This document shows, one piece after another, positions 7,301 through 14,055 of a stretch of DNA of 45,871 nt. How positions within the stretch are numbered: the stretch's first letter is position 1; every line of letters begins with the position of its first letter. The DNA comes from a virus. The stretch is from the IMG/VR virus record IMGVR_UViG_3300046167_000773, positions 1 to 45,871 of that record; one strand, written 5' to 3'. A program made the translations under genes and the position numbers. The notes under the pieces are model-generated. The model saw only the letters and a program-made list of their open reading frames with translations. It was not told the DNA's origin and ran no database searches.

Positions 7301-7576
7301 ATGTGGATTTCTCGCAACAAATACCTCAACGATACTGGGCTATCAAAAGGCGTCTTTAGAGGCTGGATTGACAGGCACCTCGTTTCTGGCATTCACTATA
7401 AAGTCATAGGACATACTACTTTAGTGAACCCAGAGGCCATTGACGGATGGATTACCCAGCTGGAATCAGGCCACACGGAGCGGGCCTCAGAATCAGAGTA
7501 TTCAAGGCTGGAAAAGTCGCGCACCAAGAAACACTCAAAGGTGATTGTGGCTCTCGACACCTCAAGGCAGCTATAA
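7301..7576 (+). CDS. xis: Excisionase-like small DNA-binding protein
   Basis: This 91-residue protein starts MWISRNKYLNDTGLSKGVFRGWIDRHLVSGIHYKVIGHTTLVNPEAIDGWI, the winged-helix layout of phage Xis/AlpA-type proteins that recognise DNA with a short HTH and bend att DNA. The last 45 residues are basic and overlap the integrase start by 130 bases, so int and xis are translationally entangled. Such overlap would keep their ratio fixed. No clear RBS is present, and a hairpin precedes the start. Confidence 0.65.
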   Translation: MWISRNKYLNDTGLSKGVFRGWIDRHLVSGIHYKVIGHTTLVNPEAIDGWITQLESGHTERASESEYSRLEKSRTKKHSKVIVALDTSRQL

Positions 7577-8481
7577 AGCGCAGAGCAGAGCTTCTAGCAC
7601 TTTACAAGCGCGGCCTATCCATAACCCAAGAATCCATCGTTAGCTTTAAGGACGCTGCACAAGAGTACATGAATCTCTTGGATGCGAAGCACTCTACCGT
7701 CACTAGCTACCGAAACATCATTAGGCGTTATTGGCTCCCCAAATTTGAGCAGCTTCCAGTAACGACAATCAGCACCAAAGACATAAAACTTGCGCTAGCC
7801 TCGTTTGACGTTTCACCCAAGACTAAGAAAAATCTATTGATCCCGCTGCGAGGCGTACTAGATCACGCTGAAGTAAACCCCAATCCCGTCAACGCTGTGA
7901 AAATCAAGCAGCGTCAAAAGGAGCAGGTTCAGCGCTACACCCCAGCAGAGCGCGACAAGCTTCTCAGCCAGCTAGATGGCGATATTAAGTCTTACTTCGT
8001 TCTGATGTTTGGATGCGGACTCCGCCCAGGAGAAGTGCTTGGCCTCAAATGGTGTGATTACAGGGATGGACAACTTAACATCGAGAAGCAGATAACCCGC
8101 CGAAGGCTGGAGCCATCAACTAAGACAGGCTACCGACGGAGAGTGTTTGTGCCTCAGTGGGTACGGCCTCACCTCAATCTTGAAACCCGATTCACCTCAG
8201 AATGGATATTCGCTAACGCGAAAGGGAATCACCATCAGGATACGGATAGGTTCAATGAGGCATGGGCTGAGGCGCACAAGAGAGCCAAGGTGCGTTATCG
8301 GATACCTTATGTCTGTCGCCACACCAGAGCAGCCGAACTACTCTCCAGCGGCGTCCTACCACCCGCAGCAGCAGCCCAGCTAGGCCACTCCGTTGAAATG
8401 TTCTTTAGGACGTATTCAGAGTGGATAGAGGATTATTCTCGGGACGATCAGGTATTTGATACACCCTACTTAAAAGCGTAA
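7447..8481 (+). CDS. int: Tyrosine-recombinase integrase with N-terminal arm-binding domain
   Basis: This is a 344-residue protein. Residues 3-53 (YPAGIRPHGAGLRI...) form a small beta-rich arm-type DNA-binding domain like that of Min27-type phage integrases. Residues 65-150 are the SAM-like core-binding domain. The catalytic domain follows, with Arg193 in GCGLRPGEVLGLKW, Lys226, His292 and Arg294 in CRHTRA, His314 in LGHS and nucleophile Tyr323 in RTYSEW, so the active site is complete. It lies about 600 bases from the tRNA-Asp-type attP core. The arm domain is duplicated in the HNH gene just downstream (57% identity over 51 residues by eye). Confidence 0.93.
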   Translation: MDYPAGIRPHGAGLRIRVFKAGKVAHQETLKGDCGSRHLKAAIKRRAELLALYKRGLSITQESIVSFKDAAQEYMNLLDAKHSTVTSYRNIIRRYWLPKFEQLPVTTISTKDIKLALASFDVSPKTKKNLLIPLRGVLDHAEVNPNPVNAVKIKQRQKEQVQRYTPAERDKLLSQLDGDIKSYFVLMFGCGLRPGEVLGLKWCDYRDGQLNIEKQITRRRLEPSTKTGYRRRVFVPQWVRPHLNLETRFTSEWIFANAKGNHHQDTDRFNEAWAEAHKRAKVRYRIPYVCRHTRAAELLSSGVLPPAAAAQLGHSVEMFFRTYSEWIEDYSRDDQVFDTPYLKA

Positions 8482-8490
8482 TATGCGAGA

Positions 8491-8511
8491 ACTGACTGCG
8501 CCAACAGTCAG
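8491..8511 (+). promoter_or_regulatory. Hairpin between integrase and HNH gene
   Basis: CTGACT (8492-8497) pairs with AGTCAG (8506-8511) around an 8-base loop, directly after the integrase stop. It lacks a T-run, so it more likely affects mRNA stability or partial termination. Confidence 0.3.
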
Positions 8512-8545
8512 CCCCCTAACCATCAATCACATAAGGAGTGTGAAA

Positions 8546-9175
8546 ATGGCTGCAACAGATACTAACACCGAAAAAGTAAAATGGCCCGCTGGAATCCGCC
8601 CTCAAGGTGCTGGATTGCGTATCTTTGTTTATAGAGAAGGCAATCTTGCATACTCAGAGACAATGAAAGGTGATTGTGGCCCAGAGCATTTACGTCAAGC
8701 TGTAGATCGAAGAAACCATTTACTCCAATGGCATACAGAGCCTCATAACGATGCTGATTTTGAGTCAAAAGGGTTTTACTCTCCGCAAGAGCTTCGCACC
8801 GCGCATAGCAAAATGTTTGTTGCTGCAAGAAAGCGCGATGAATACACCCTCACCCCAGAAGATGAACGAGAATTAGAGTTAAAGGCTGGGGGGATGTGCC
8901 AGATAACTGGAATTTCATTTGCCCCTAAGCCCGTTGATAGCTACTTCAGAAATCCATACGCGCCCAGCTTGGATCGCATTGACTCATCAAAGGGATACCA
9001 AGAGTGTCAAACAAGTGTCAAAAAAAAGAGCCTGTTTTCACAAGCCCTTGTTTTATATAGATTAACAGTGAGGAAAATGGCGGAGCGGACGGGACTCGAA
9101 AAGTTGCCCCTATGTTTCTCTGAGTACCAATGTGAGCAAATAAGCGGCTTTAAAGGGTTCTATGTACCTCTGTGA
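8546..9175 (+). CDS. HNH endonuclease carrying an integrase-type arm-binding domain; C-terminus overlaps attP
   Basis: This 209-residue protein starts at the ATG at 8546, which has AAGGAG nearby (a longer frame to 8483 is unsupported). Residues 13-63 (WPAGIRPQGAGLRI...GDCG...) are a paralogue of the integrase N-terminal domain. Residues about 110-155 carry an HNH signature: GGMCQITGISF and then YAPSLDRIDSSKGYQ. After KGYQ the usual family continuation (ENvrlVc.. and following) is missing and is replaced by 57 unrelated residues that read through the att arm repeats, a minus-strand terminator and the attP core. The nuclease domain is therefore probably incomplete. After integration its 3' end would be exchanged for host sequence at the tRNA. 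Confidence 0.7.
   Translation: MAATDTNTEKVKWPAGIRPQGAGLRIFVYREGNLAYSETMKGDCGPEHLRQAVDRRNHLLQWHTEPHNDADFESKGFYSPQELRTAHSKMFVAARKRDEYTLTPEDERELELKAGGMCQITGISFAPKPVDSYFRNPYAPSLDRIDSSKGYQECQTSVKKKSLFSQALVLYRLTVRKMAERTGLEKLPLCFSEYQCEQISGFKGFYVPL
9003..9021. repeat. Left pair of arm-type att repeats
   Basis: Two direct copies of AGTGTCAA lie at 9003-9010 and 9014-9021, 11 bases apart, about one helical turn. Similar copies lie on the other side of the core. Paired arm sites flanking a core are expected for a tyrosine integrase with an arm-binding domain. Confidence 0.5.
9020..9047 (-). terminator. Intrinsic terminator of the leftward structural operon
   Basis: Read on the minus strand, GGGCTTG (9047-9041) pairs with CAGGCTC (9034-9028), a 7-bp stem with two G-U pairs. 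The loop has six bases and is followed by eight T (9027-9020). It lies about 140 bases beyond the last structural-operon gene and inside the opposing HNH ORF, so it would end late transcription before it enters integrase. Confidence 0.6.
9078..9100 (-). other. attP core matching the 3' end of tRNA-Asp
   Basis: Read on the minus strand, these 23 bases start TTCGAGTCCC and end CTCCGCCA: T-loop, 3' half of the T-stem, acceptor strand, discriminator G and CCA. They match the 3' end of gammaproteobacterial tRNA-Asp, whose 5' acceptor strand is GGAGCGG. Upstream sequence does not pair to form a T-stem, so this is a tRNA fragment, the typical attP identity block that restores the host tRNA on integration. 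Phage genes on both sides show an unoccupied attP. Confidence 0.8.
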
Positions 9176-9183
9176 AAGTACGG

Positions 9184-9204
9184 AGTGTCAAGAGCCACTG
9201 TCAA
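9184..9204. repeat. Right pair of arm-type att repeats
   Basis: AGTGTCAA (9184-9191) and ACTGTCAA (9197-9204) are spaced 13 bases apart on the other side of the attP core from the 9003/9014 pair and in the same orientation. They lie at the end of a small leftward ORF. Confidence 0.45.
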
Positions 9205-9349
9205 ATTCAGAACCCTTACGGGCTTCCTCAAGGATAGATTCAGCCAGTTCAACTATCTGCTTTTGGCTCTCAGCCATCGACTTAATAGAGCGCAGCAATT
9301 CCTCAATCGCGTAACGCTCAATATCCTCTGGCGGCTTAGTTCTAGTCAC
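9188..9349 (-). CDS. Small coiled-coil protein downstream of the lipoprotein
   Basis: This 53-residue ORF starts at GTG 9349 inside the last codons of the lipoprotein gene (GTGACTAG). The sequence PEDIERYAIEELLRSIKSMAESQKQIVELAESILEEARKG is a strongly amphipathic helix. The stop lies in the right att arm repeats. There is no recognised family. Overlap with the upstream gene and protein-like composition support it. It could be a small virion or regulatory protein. Confidence 0.55.
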   Translation of the reverse strand: MTRTKPPEDIERYAIEELLRSIKSMAESQKQIVELAESILEEARKGSEFDSGS

Positions 9350-10136
9350 AACTGCCACCAAAAGTTAATTCATCGTCGCAGGACTCAACCGGCACTTCCT
9401 CTCCGTCGATGATTACAGTTACCTCGATACCATTTGCAATCAAAGCCTCAAGATCAGCCATGCTTACCAACGTTCCGTCCGTGGTGGTATAAACATTGTT
9501 GCTGTCTTGTACCGACATATCGTTTTGCTCACTCGTGGTTGTGTTTGTGGTTGTTGTGTTGGTTGATTGTTCCGTGATGCTGGAAATCGACTGATCCATA
9601 TTGCCGCCGGACTGATTATAGTCGCCGCCGACACTGATCGAATCCCTGTTCAGGCCAACAGATGCCATGCCCGTTACACTTCTCATAATGTCTGAGTCTG
9701 CCGCACTGTCGCCTAAAGCTACTAGTGCCGCGTTGTCGCTGTTGTTCTTGCTCACGGATGCCTGATAGCCAGCAACCGCCACAGTCCCAACTGTCTGCAA
9801 CAAGGCGGGGGCAATAGCCTTCGTTAACTCTACGGCTTCATTCTGCTCTCGATGAAGCTGAACAACTGGACTATCGGAATCGGATTCCTCTCTGACACTA
9901 CTGACTGCCAAAGCGACGGCAATCGCATCAGCCGAGTCCGGAGAATTTTTAGCCACCTCAGCCATCGCGGCATACAAGGCAATTCTAGCCGCAGCATCAG
10001 CACTGCTTTCTTTTGCTCGTGCGTCAACCTGAGTTGAAATGACTTTGACTTGAGCATTTCGATATTCAGCCTTTTCTTCGGTAGAGGTACAACCCGCCAG
10101 CAACACTATTGAAGCTGCAATCATCGTATTCTTCAT
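9342..10136 (-). CDS. Phage-encoded lipoprotein, unknown
   Basis: This 264-residue protein has an N-terminal lipoprotein signal: MKNTMIAASIVLLAGC, with lipobox LAGC and Cys16. It should be exported and anchored in a membrane. The middle is an Ala-rich helical region. Residues about 170-215 are Ser/Thr/Asn/Gln-rich (SITEQSTNTTTTNTTTSEQND), likely disordered. The C-terminus has two Cys (ESCDDELTFGGSCD) that could form a disulfide. AAGGAG precedes the ATG. As the near-last gene of the late operon it might be an exclusion factor, a lysis-linked lipoprotein or a virion protein. The sequence does not decide between these. Confidence 0.75.
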   Translation of the reverse strand: MKNTMIAASIVLLAGCTSTEEKAEYRNAQVKVISTQVDARAKESSADAAARIALYAAMAEVAKNSPDSADAIAVALAVSSVREESDSDSPVVQLHREQNEAVELTKAIAPALLQTVGTVAVAGYQASVSKNNSDNAALVALGDSAADSDIMRSVTGMASVGLNRDSISVGGDYNQSGGNMDQSISSITEQSTNTTTTNTTTSEQNDMSVQDSNNVYTTTDGTLVSMADLEALIANGIEVTVIIDGEEVPVESCDDELTFGGSCD

Positions 10137-10163
10137 AACCGTTCTCCTTATGAATTAAATGGT

Positions 10164-10229
10164 GGGGGCGGACGGGCATCACTAGCCGACTGAGAGGTGC
10201 GACTTGTAATGGACGGCCCCGCCGCCCCC
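10164..10229. promoter_or_regulatory. GC-rich long-loop stem before the lipoprotein gene
   Basis: GGGGGCGG (10164-10171) can pair perfectly with CCGCCCCC (10222-10229) across a 50-base loop. It lies in the 97-base gap between the last fibre gene and the lipoprotein. It may be a processing or attenuation structure. No T-run is seen. Confidence 0.35.
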
Positions 10230-10233
10230 ATAA

Positions 10234-11037
10234 CTATTTACAATCTGATAACGGCCCTGTCTGCCAATTCGTCATTGAGCTAAAGGTACTAATTGATCCG
10301 TCCGGATTTGTAACAGTAGCCTTAACAATTCTCTTTCTAAGCGCCCGCCCGCCAGGCCCAGAGTCCGGCAGATGACAAGTGTTTAGGCTGGTAGAAGGAG
10401 AACCTTCGATATAGATGGTAGCGCCGCCCTGCATGTTGTCCTTAAACGTGCATGGCACTGTCTTTGTCTCCACAAGCTCGGCAATCATATTTCCGCCGTG
10501 AGTCCCCTCGCCTTTGTAATGGCGAACGTCCCAGCCAATCACTGCTGAGCCGGAGCAATCCGCAGCATTACCGACACCTGATCCTTGTGCGCTATATGAG
10601 ATGAGCGTACCGCCACCCTGATAACCGCCATTACTGGGATTGTCGAAGTTAAGTGGTGGGGGTGGGGGTGGCGGCACGTAGTCGTTTGCCTTTCCCGATG
10701 TACTGCTTGATCCGTTATGGTGTCCGGATTTAGAGGTAGTCACTGTTACCGTCGAAGATTGACTATGAGCAAGGCCAGTAACTTCAACTAAGCCTCCGCT
10801 ATTAATAGTTGCGCTTCCCGCTGTTGTTGTCACACTCCAACTAAAGGACGCATCGTAATTAGCAACAGGTACGCGCCAGCCGCCTGTTATTCCAGCATAA
10901 GCCGCATAAGTAGGAATCAGAGCAGGTTTAACTTCGGGCCAAATCTTTGTAGCGCCCCAGTAAACTTCTTTTACGTCGCGGCTACCAATCTTTAGCTGGC
11001 CAACTTCAACCTTTTTACTACCTCTATAAATAGCCAT
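10234..11037 (-). CDS. Tail tip / fibre-associated structural protein
   Basis: This 267-residue protein starts MAIYRGSKKVEVGQLKIGSRDVKEVYWGATKIWPE, a motif common at the N-terminus of phage tail-tip or fibre-end proteins. It is followed by an Ig-like Ser/Thr-rich region (SFSWSVTTTAGSATINSGGLVEV), a run of seven prolines (about residues 124-130) acting as a hinge, and a Cys-containing C-terminal domain with a Gly/Ser-rich surface. It lies at the end of the tail gene cluster, three bases after the fibre gene. Receptor contact is inferred from position and composition. Confidence 0.65.
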   Translation of the reverse strand: MAIYRGSKKVEVGQLKIGSRDVKEVYWGATKIWPEVKPALIPTYAAYAGITGGWRVPVANYDASFSWSVTTTAGSATINSGGLVEVTGLAHSQSSTVTVTTSKSGHHNGSSSTSGKANDYVPPPPPPPLNFDNPSNGGYQGGGTLISYSAQGSGVGNAADCSGSAVIGWDVRHYKGEGTHGGNMIAELVETKTVPCTFKDNMQGGATIYIEGSPSTSLNTCHLPDSGPGGRALRKRIVKATVTNPDGSISTFSSMTNWQTGPLSDCK

Positions 11038-11039
11038 GT

Positions 11040-12245
11040 TTACACCACGAAATAGAGAGTATTGGGATCGCTACCCGTACTGCCAATAACGATCTTCGGT
11101 GCGGAGACACTTCCACCCGAGCCAATGCCTACAGCACCAACGTCCGTATGCGATAAACTAACTGCCCCAGTTTTGCCGTTTACCGAAGAAACTGGCGCTG
11201 CCCCCGCTGGCGTATTCCACCTAGCAATATCTGCCGTCGAAATACTTTTGACATGAGCAGGAACCGTCGGATCGGTTTCAGTAGTTATGTATTCGTTATG
11301 GACATGATTACCTTCGCTAACCGTTCCCGCAGTCGTGCCAAAGTTCTTATTGAATGCCGATAGCTTGGCAAACTTAGGCTCGTACCATGTGTCAACCTCA
11401 GCCCGATCAATGCTAACAACCGGCTCCGCTGGCTTGCTGTCATCAACATCAATACCCGCGCCGCCTTCAACGTCAGTAACGGATGAGCTTGCTATGTCCC
11501 CCAGTAAGTACCAACGTGCATTCTTTGTCGCATATCCAATAACGTTACCAGCCCTAACCGTGACTCCAGCTATTCCAACCCAAGAGCTATGAACAACGCC
11601 CTCGGTATCGTTGATATAAAGATCACCGTTAACAGGAGTTACTGTCATGGCTAGAGTGAGGTTAACGGAGCCTTGGTATGTAAGCTCCGTATCAATGTGG
11701 AATGCTTCAGCAATCCAGCTTGATCCGTTATAGATTAGAAATTCATCCTTGACTGCGCCCGCGCTGTTTACATCAGCCAGTTGATCGGTAGTTATCCCGC
11801 TTAACTTAGAGCCATCACCCTCAAAGCTTTTAGCCTTTAAGTCGCCTACCATCGACTGCAATGCTGTTACGGACTTCTTAACAGCGTCAGCGTCGAGCGT
11901 GTCGATAGCTTCCTTGTTAGCGTTGATTTCAACTTCATGCTCAGCAATATTGTCTTTGTTAATCTCGATCTGCGCTGCGTTATTCGCTATATCGCCGCTG
12001 TTAGCTTCAATCAATATTGCGTTATCAGCTATGTTGCCTTTGTTGATTTCAATCTGAGCCGTGTTATCGGCAATGTTCCCGTCTGTTGAATCAGACTGGC
12101 CAGAAATCTTCTCGGGATTTCCGCCATCGGTTTTACATGTCCAAAGCTCTAGGTTATCCAGATCAACGGCTAGCTCAGCTTTTGCTAAAGAACCTATGTT
12201 TGGCTTACCGGAGCCATGCTTGAGTGTTACCTTTGTCCCATTCAT
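11040..12245 (-). CDS. Tail fibre protein with coiled-coil repeats
   Basis: This is a 401-residue protein from the ATG at 12245, which overlaps the preceding stop as ATGA and has GGAG nine bases upstream. The 15-base longer start is less likely. MNGTKVTLKHGSGKPNIGSLAKAELAVDL is the virion-attachment-like N-terminus. Residues 55-115 are near-repeats of 14-15 residues (NIADNTAQIEINKG, NIADNAILIEANSG, DIANNAAQIEINKD), a trimeric coiled coil. Later regions are beta-rich, with VSSVNGKTGAVSLSHTDVGAV, a widespread phage fibre motif, near the C-terminus. Expected role: adsorption. Confidence 0.85.
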   Translation of the reverse strand: MNGTKVTLKHGSGKPNIGSLAKAELAVDLDNLELWTCKTDGGNPEKISGQSDSTDGNIADNTAQIEINKGNIADNAILIEANSGDIANNAAQIEINKDNIAEHEVEINANKEAIDTLDADAVKKSVTALQSMVGDLKAKSFEGDGSKLSGITTDQLADVNSAGAVKDEFLIYNGSSWIAEAFHIDTELTYQGSVNLTLAMTVTPVNGDLYINDTEGVVHSSWVGIAGVTVRAGNVIGYATKNARWYLLGDIASSSVTDVEGGAGIDVDDSKPAEPVVSIDRAEVDTWYEPKFAKLSAFNKNFGTTAGTVSEGNHVHNEYITTETDPTVPAHVKSISTADIARWNTPAGAAPVSSVNGKTGAVSLSHTDVGAVGIGSGGSVSAPKIVIGSTGSDPNTLYFVV

Positions 12246-12502
12246 TTGTTTTTGCTCCATGAATCTGAGGCTTTATCTTTCTCAATTCCCTTTGCCGATT
12301 GATATGTTGTCGATTCGACTTTGTTATCAACCCCTAAACTGGTAATTGATCCTGGCTTCTCGGTGATGCTTTCCCACGTAACATCACTCCCAGCATTCTC
12401 ACCATTCAAAAGCCAATACAGGCCATCGAATTTCCAAATGCTGTATTCGTCGCCAATCTCAGGTGCGGGCGGAAACGGAACACTGACTGCATTAACGCTC
12501 AT
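12242..12502 (-). CDS. Small fibre-module protein
   Basis: This 86-residue protein contains the recurrent module PPAPEIGDEYSIWKFDGLYWLLNG (residues 11-34), found in several structural proteins of this genome, followed by a SITEKPGSITSLGVDNK stretch usual in tail fibres. It is coupled on both sides by ATGA overlaps. It is likely a small fibre subunit or connector between the neighbouring fibre proteins. Confidence 0.6.
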   Translation of the reverse strand: MSVNAVSVPFPPAPEIGDEYSIWKFDGLYWLLNGENAGSDVTWESITEKPGSITSLGVDNKVESTTYQSAKGIEKDKASDSWSKNK

Positions 12503-13623
12503 AGAAAACTCTCCATCGCTTCCAATAGATTCTCTTTTAACTCTGCAAACTTGGTTGACTTGGCAACAGCATCTTTTATGGACGAAGCAACCGCTGCCTT
12601 CGCTGCGTTTAATTGCCTTAGATTTACGGCATGATCGTTTGCATAGGCATCGCCAAGCCCGCCAATGATGTTGCCTTCCATGAGGATTGCTGCGTTACCA
12701 GCATTTCCTCTGCCAACGATCACCCCTCGGTGCAGGAAAAGGGTTCCCCCTACTGCATCGTTGTTGTCAGGAAGGCCGCTATCGGAGTCATATCCAATGT
12801 AGGTATCGCCAACGAATACGTGCTGATCGTCATTGCTGTCACCAAACAACGTACTAGTTTTGCTAACGATCTTTCCTGTTCCATCGTCAACAATTGAATT
12901 TTTCTCCATCCATCCGACGGTAGGACACATTCGATCTCTAAGCTCCGCCCACCTTGGATCGTCCGGATCGCCAGCGTTATAGATTGGATTGAGCGCCATA
13001 TCCAGCGCAGCATCTCTAGCAAAAGCCCGCTGCCTAATTAGGCTTGGATCATTAACTTCTGCTTGGTTTATAGGCGTTAATGGCTGTCCGTCGATGTAAG
13101 AGCCAAGCATTGATTGGCCACCACAGAAGAACGTGCCAGGCTTGTCATCTGGGTTCGTTGGTAGAACGCTTCCGTAGAAGTTCTCTGACATTCCGAGGTA
13201 AGTGTCACCGTGAACGAAAATCTTTGAACGGTAATCTCTAACACCGATACTTACACTTGCCGCCTCTGCGCGGAAAACAATCTCTCTATCTTCCCAAGGA
13301 TCATCAGCAGGAGACTGGCTTAAACGCACCACAAACTTATCAGCGTTAATGTCAAAGGCGTTTTTTCGCTTGCTGTTGCTGTTATCGTCGTTTGGCCTAA
13401 CCCACGTAATATTCCAATCGCTATTTACGCCAGTCCATCCATCTGTAGCATCCCAATACATTCCGGTTTCAAACACTGCGCCGTAAGGCCCACGACTCAA
13501 ATCTGCGCCCGTATTCGGATGCTTGCCTATTGGATGCAAATGAAACTTGCCTGTCATATCTACAGCTTCAATGTTGCCAGGATGGATGCGGAAGAACATC
13601 AGTCGGAACCCAAGTTGTGCCAT
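12499..13623 (-). CDS. Tail fibre / baseplate-type structural protein
   Basis: This 374-residue protein is beta-rich, with Asp/Asn/Gly-rich turns (DATDGWTGVNSDWNITW, VHGDTYLGMSENFYG, VFVGDTYIGYDSDSG), then NAAILMEGNIIGGLGDAYANDHAVNLRQLNAAKAAV, a common fibre-end sequence, and a C-terminal helix. The start is uncertain. The ATG at 13623 lacks an RBS and overlaps the upstream frame by 56 bases. A +1 shift near 13578 would fuse the two as ...PHPS-GNIEAVDMTGKF. If fused, the fibre would be about 520 residues. Confidence 0.7.
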   Translation of the reverse strand: MAQLGFRLMFFRIHPGNIEAVDMTGKFHLHPIGKHPNTGADLSRGPYGAVFETGMYWDATDGWTGVNSDWNITWVRPNDDNSNSKRKNAFDINADKFVVRLSQSPADDPWEDREIVFRAEAASVSIGVRDYRSKIFVHGDTYLGMSENFYGSVLPTNPDDKPGTFFCGGQSMLGSYIDGQPLTPINQAEVNDPSLIRQRAFARDAALDMALNPIYNAGDPDDPRWAELRDRMCPTVGWMEKNSIVDDGTGKIVSKTSTLFGDSNDDQHVFVGDTYIGYDSDSGLPDNNDAVGGTLFLHRGVIVGRGNAGNAAILMEGNIIGGLGDAYANDHAVNLRQLNAAKAAVASSIKDAVAKSTKFAELKENLLEAMESFL

Positions 13624-14047
13624 CCCATTTCAAGCATTGCCCTTGAGCAAGGCCATTTGGCAAGCTACCGCTACCGCCACCGCCACCGCTGCCAGCAGGG
13701 AACTCAAACCAAAAGTCACCGTTCCAGATCATCACCGTGTTCTGAGGTAGCCGCATCCATAGATCGCCCGTGGATGGAGCCATAGGAGGGTTCTGGGAAA
13801 TCGTCATGCCGCCATCTGCGGTTGCGCTACCGCCAACTAAAATATCTTTCTCTCCATCAAAGAGAAATAGATCGACAGCGCCCGAATCACCCTTACTCCA
13901 CAGCCCCCCAGCCGTTAGGTATGGTGGCCTACCGTCGCCAAAGTTATTGCTATCAACAGCTTCAGCCCAAAGGTTAAGAGCTTCTGCAAGCTCCGTTCCT
14001 GAAGTCTGAGTAGGTTCTATCGGCCAATCTTCAAAGGGCTTTTGCAT
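13568..14047 (-). CDS. Fibre N-terminal protein with WDG module and Gly linker
   Basis: This 159-residue protein is counted from the ATG at 14047, which has GAGG five bases upstream (a longer frame reaches 14092). QKPFEDWPIEPTQTSGTELAEALNLWAEAV is a virion-anchor-like helix. It is followed by GRPPYLTAGGLWSK, two copies of the P..GD.W...NG..W-type module (NPPMAPSTGDLWMR and following), a GSGGGGGSG linker, and CLKWDGTTWVPTDV. The frame stops soon after, and the next gene's frame continues with fibre-like sequence, so it may be the front half of a fibre interrupted by a one-base shift. Confidence 0.65.
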   Translation of the reverse strand: MQKPFEDWPIEPTQTSGTELAEALNLWAEAVDSNNFGDGRPPYLTAGGLWSKGDSGAVDLFLFDGEKDILVGGSATADGGMTISQNPPMAPSTGDLWMRLPQNTVMIWNGDFWFEFPAGSGGGGGSGSLPNGLAQGQCLKWDGTTWVPTDVLPHPSWQH

Positions 14048-14055
14048 GTTCGCCT

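Noticed and set aside
9078-9100. Possible tRNA gene
   Set aside because: Only the 3' end of a tRNA is present; the flanking sequence cannot form the T-stem, anticodon or D arms. It is an attP identity block.
9185-9412. 75-codon rightward frame after attP
   Set aside because: Antisense to the coiled-coil and lipoprotein genes and basic low-quality composition; the leftward 53-codon ORF is better supported.
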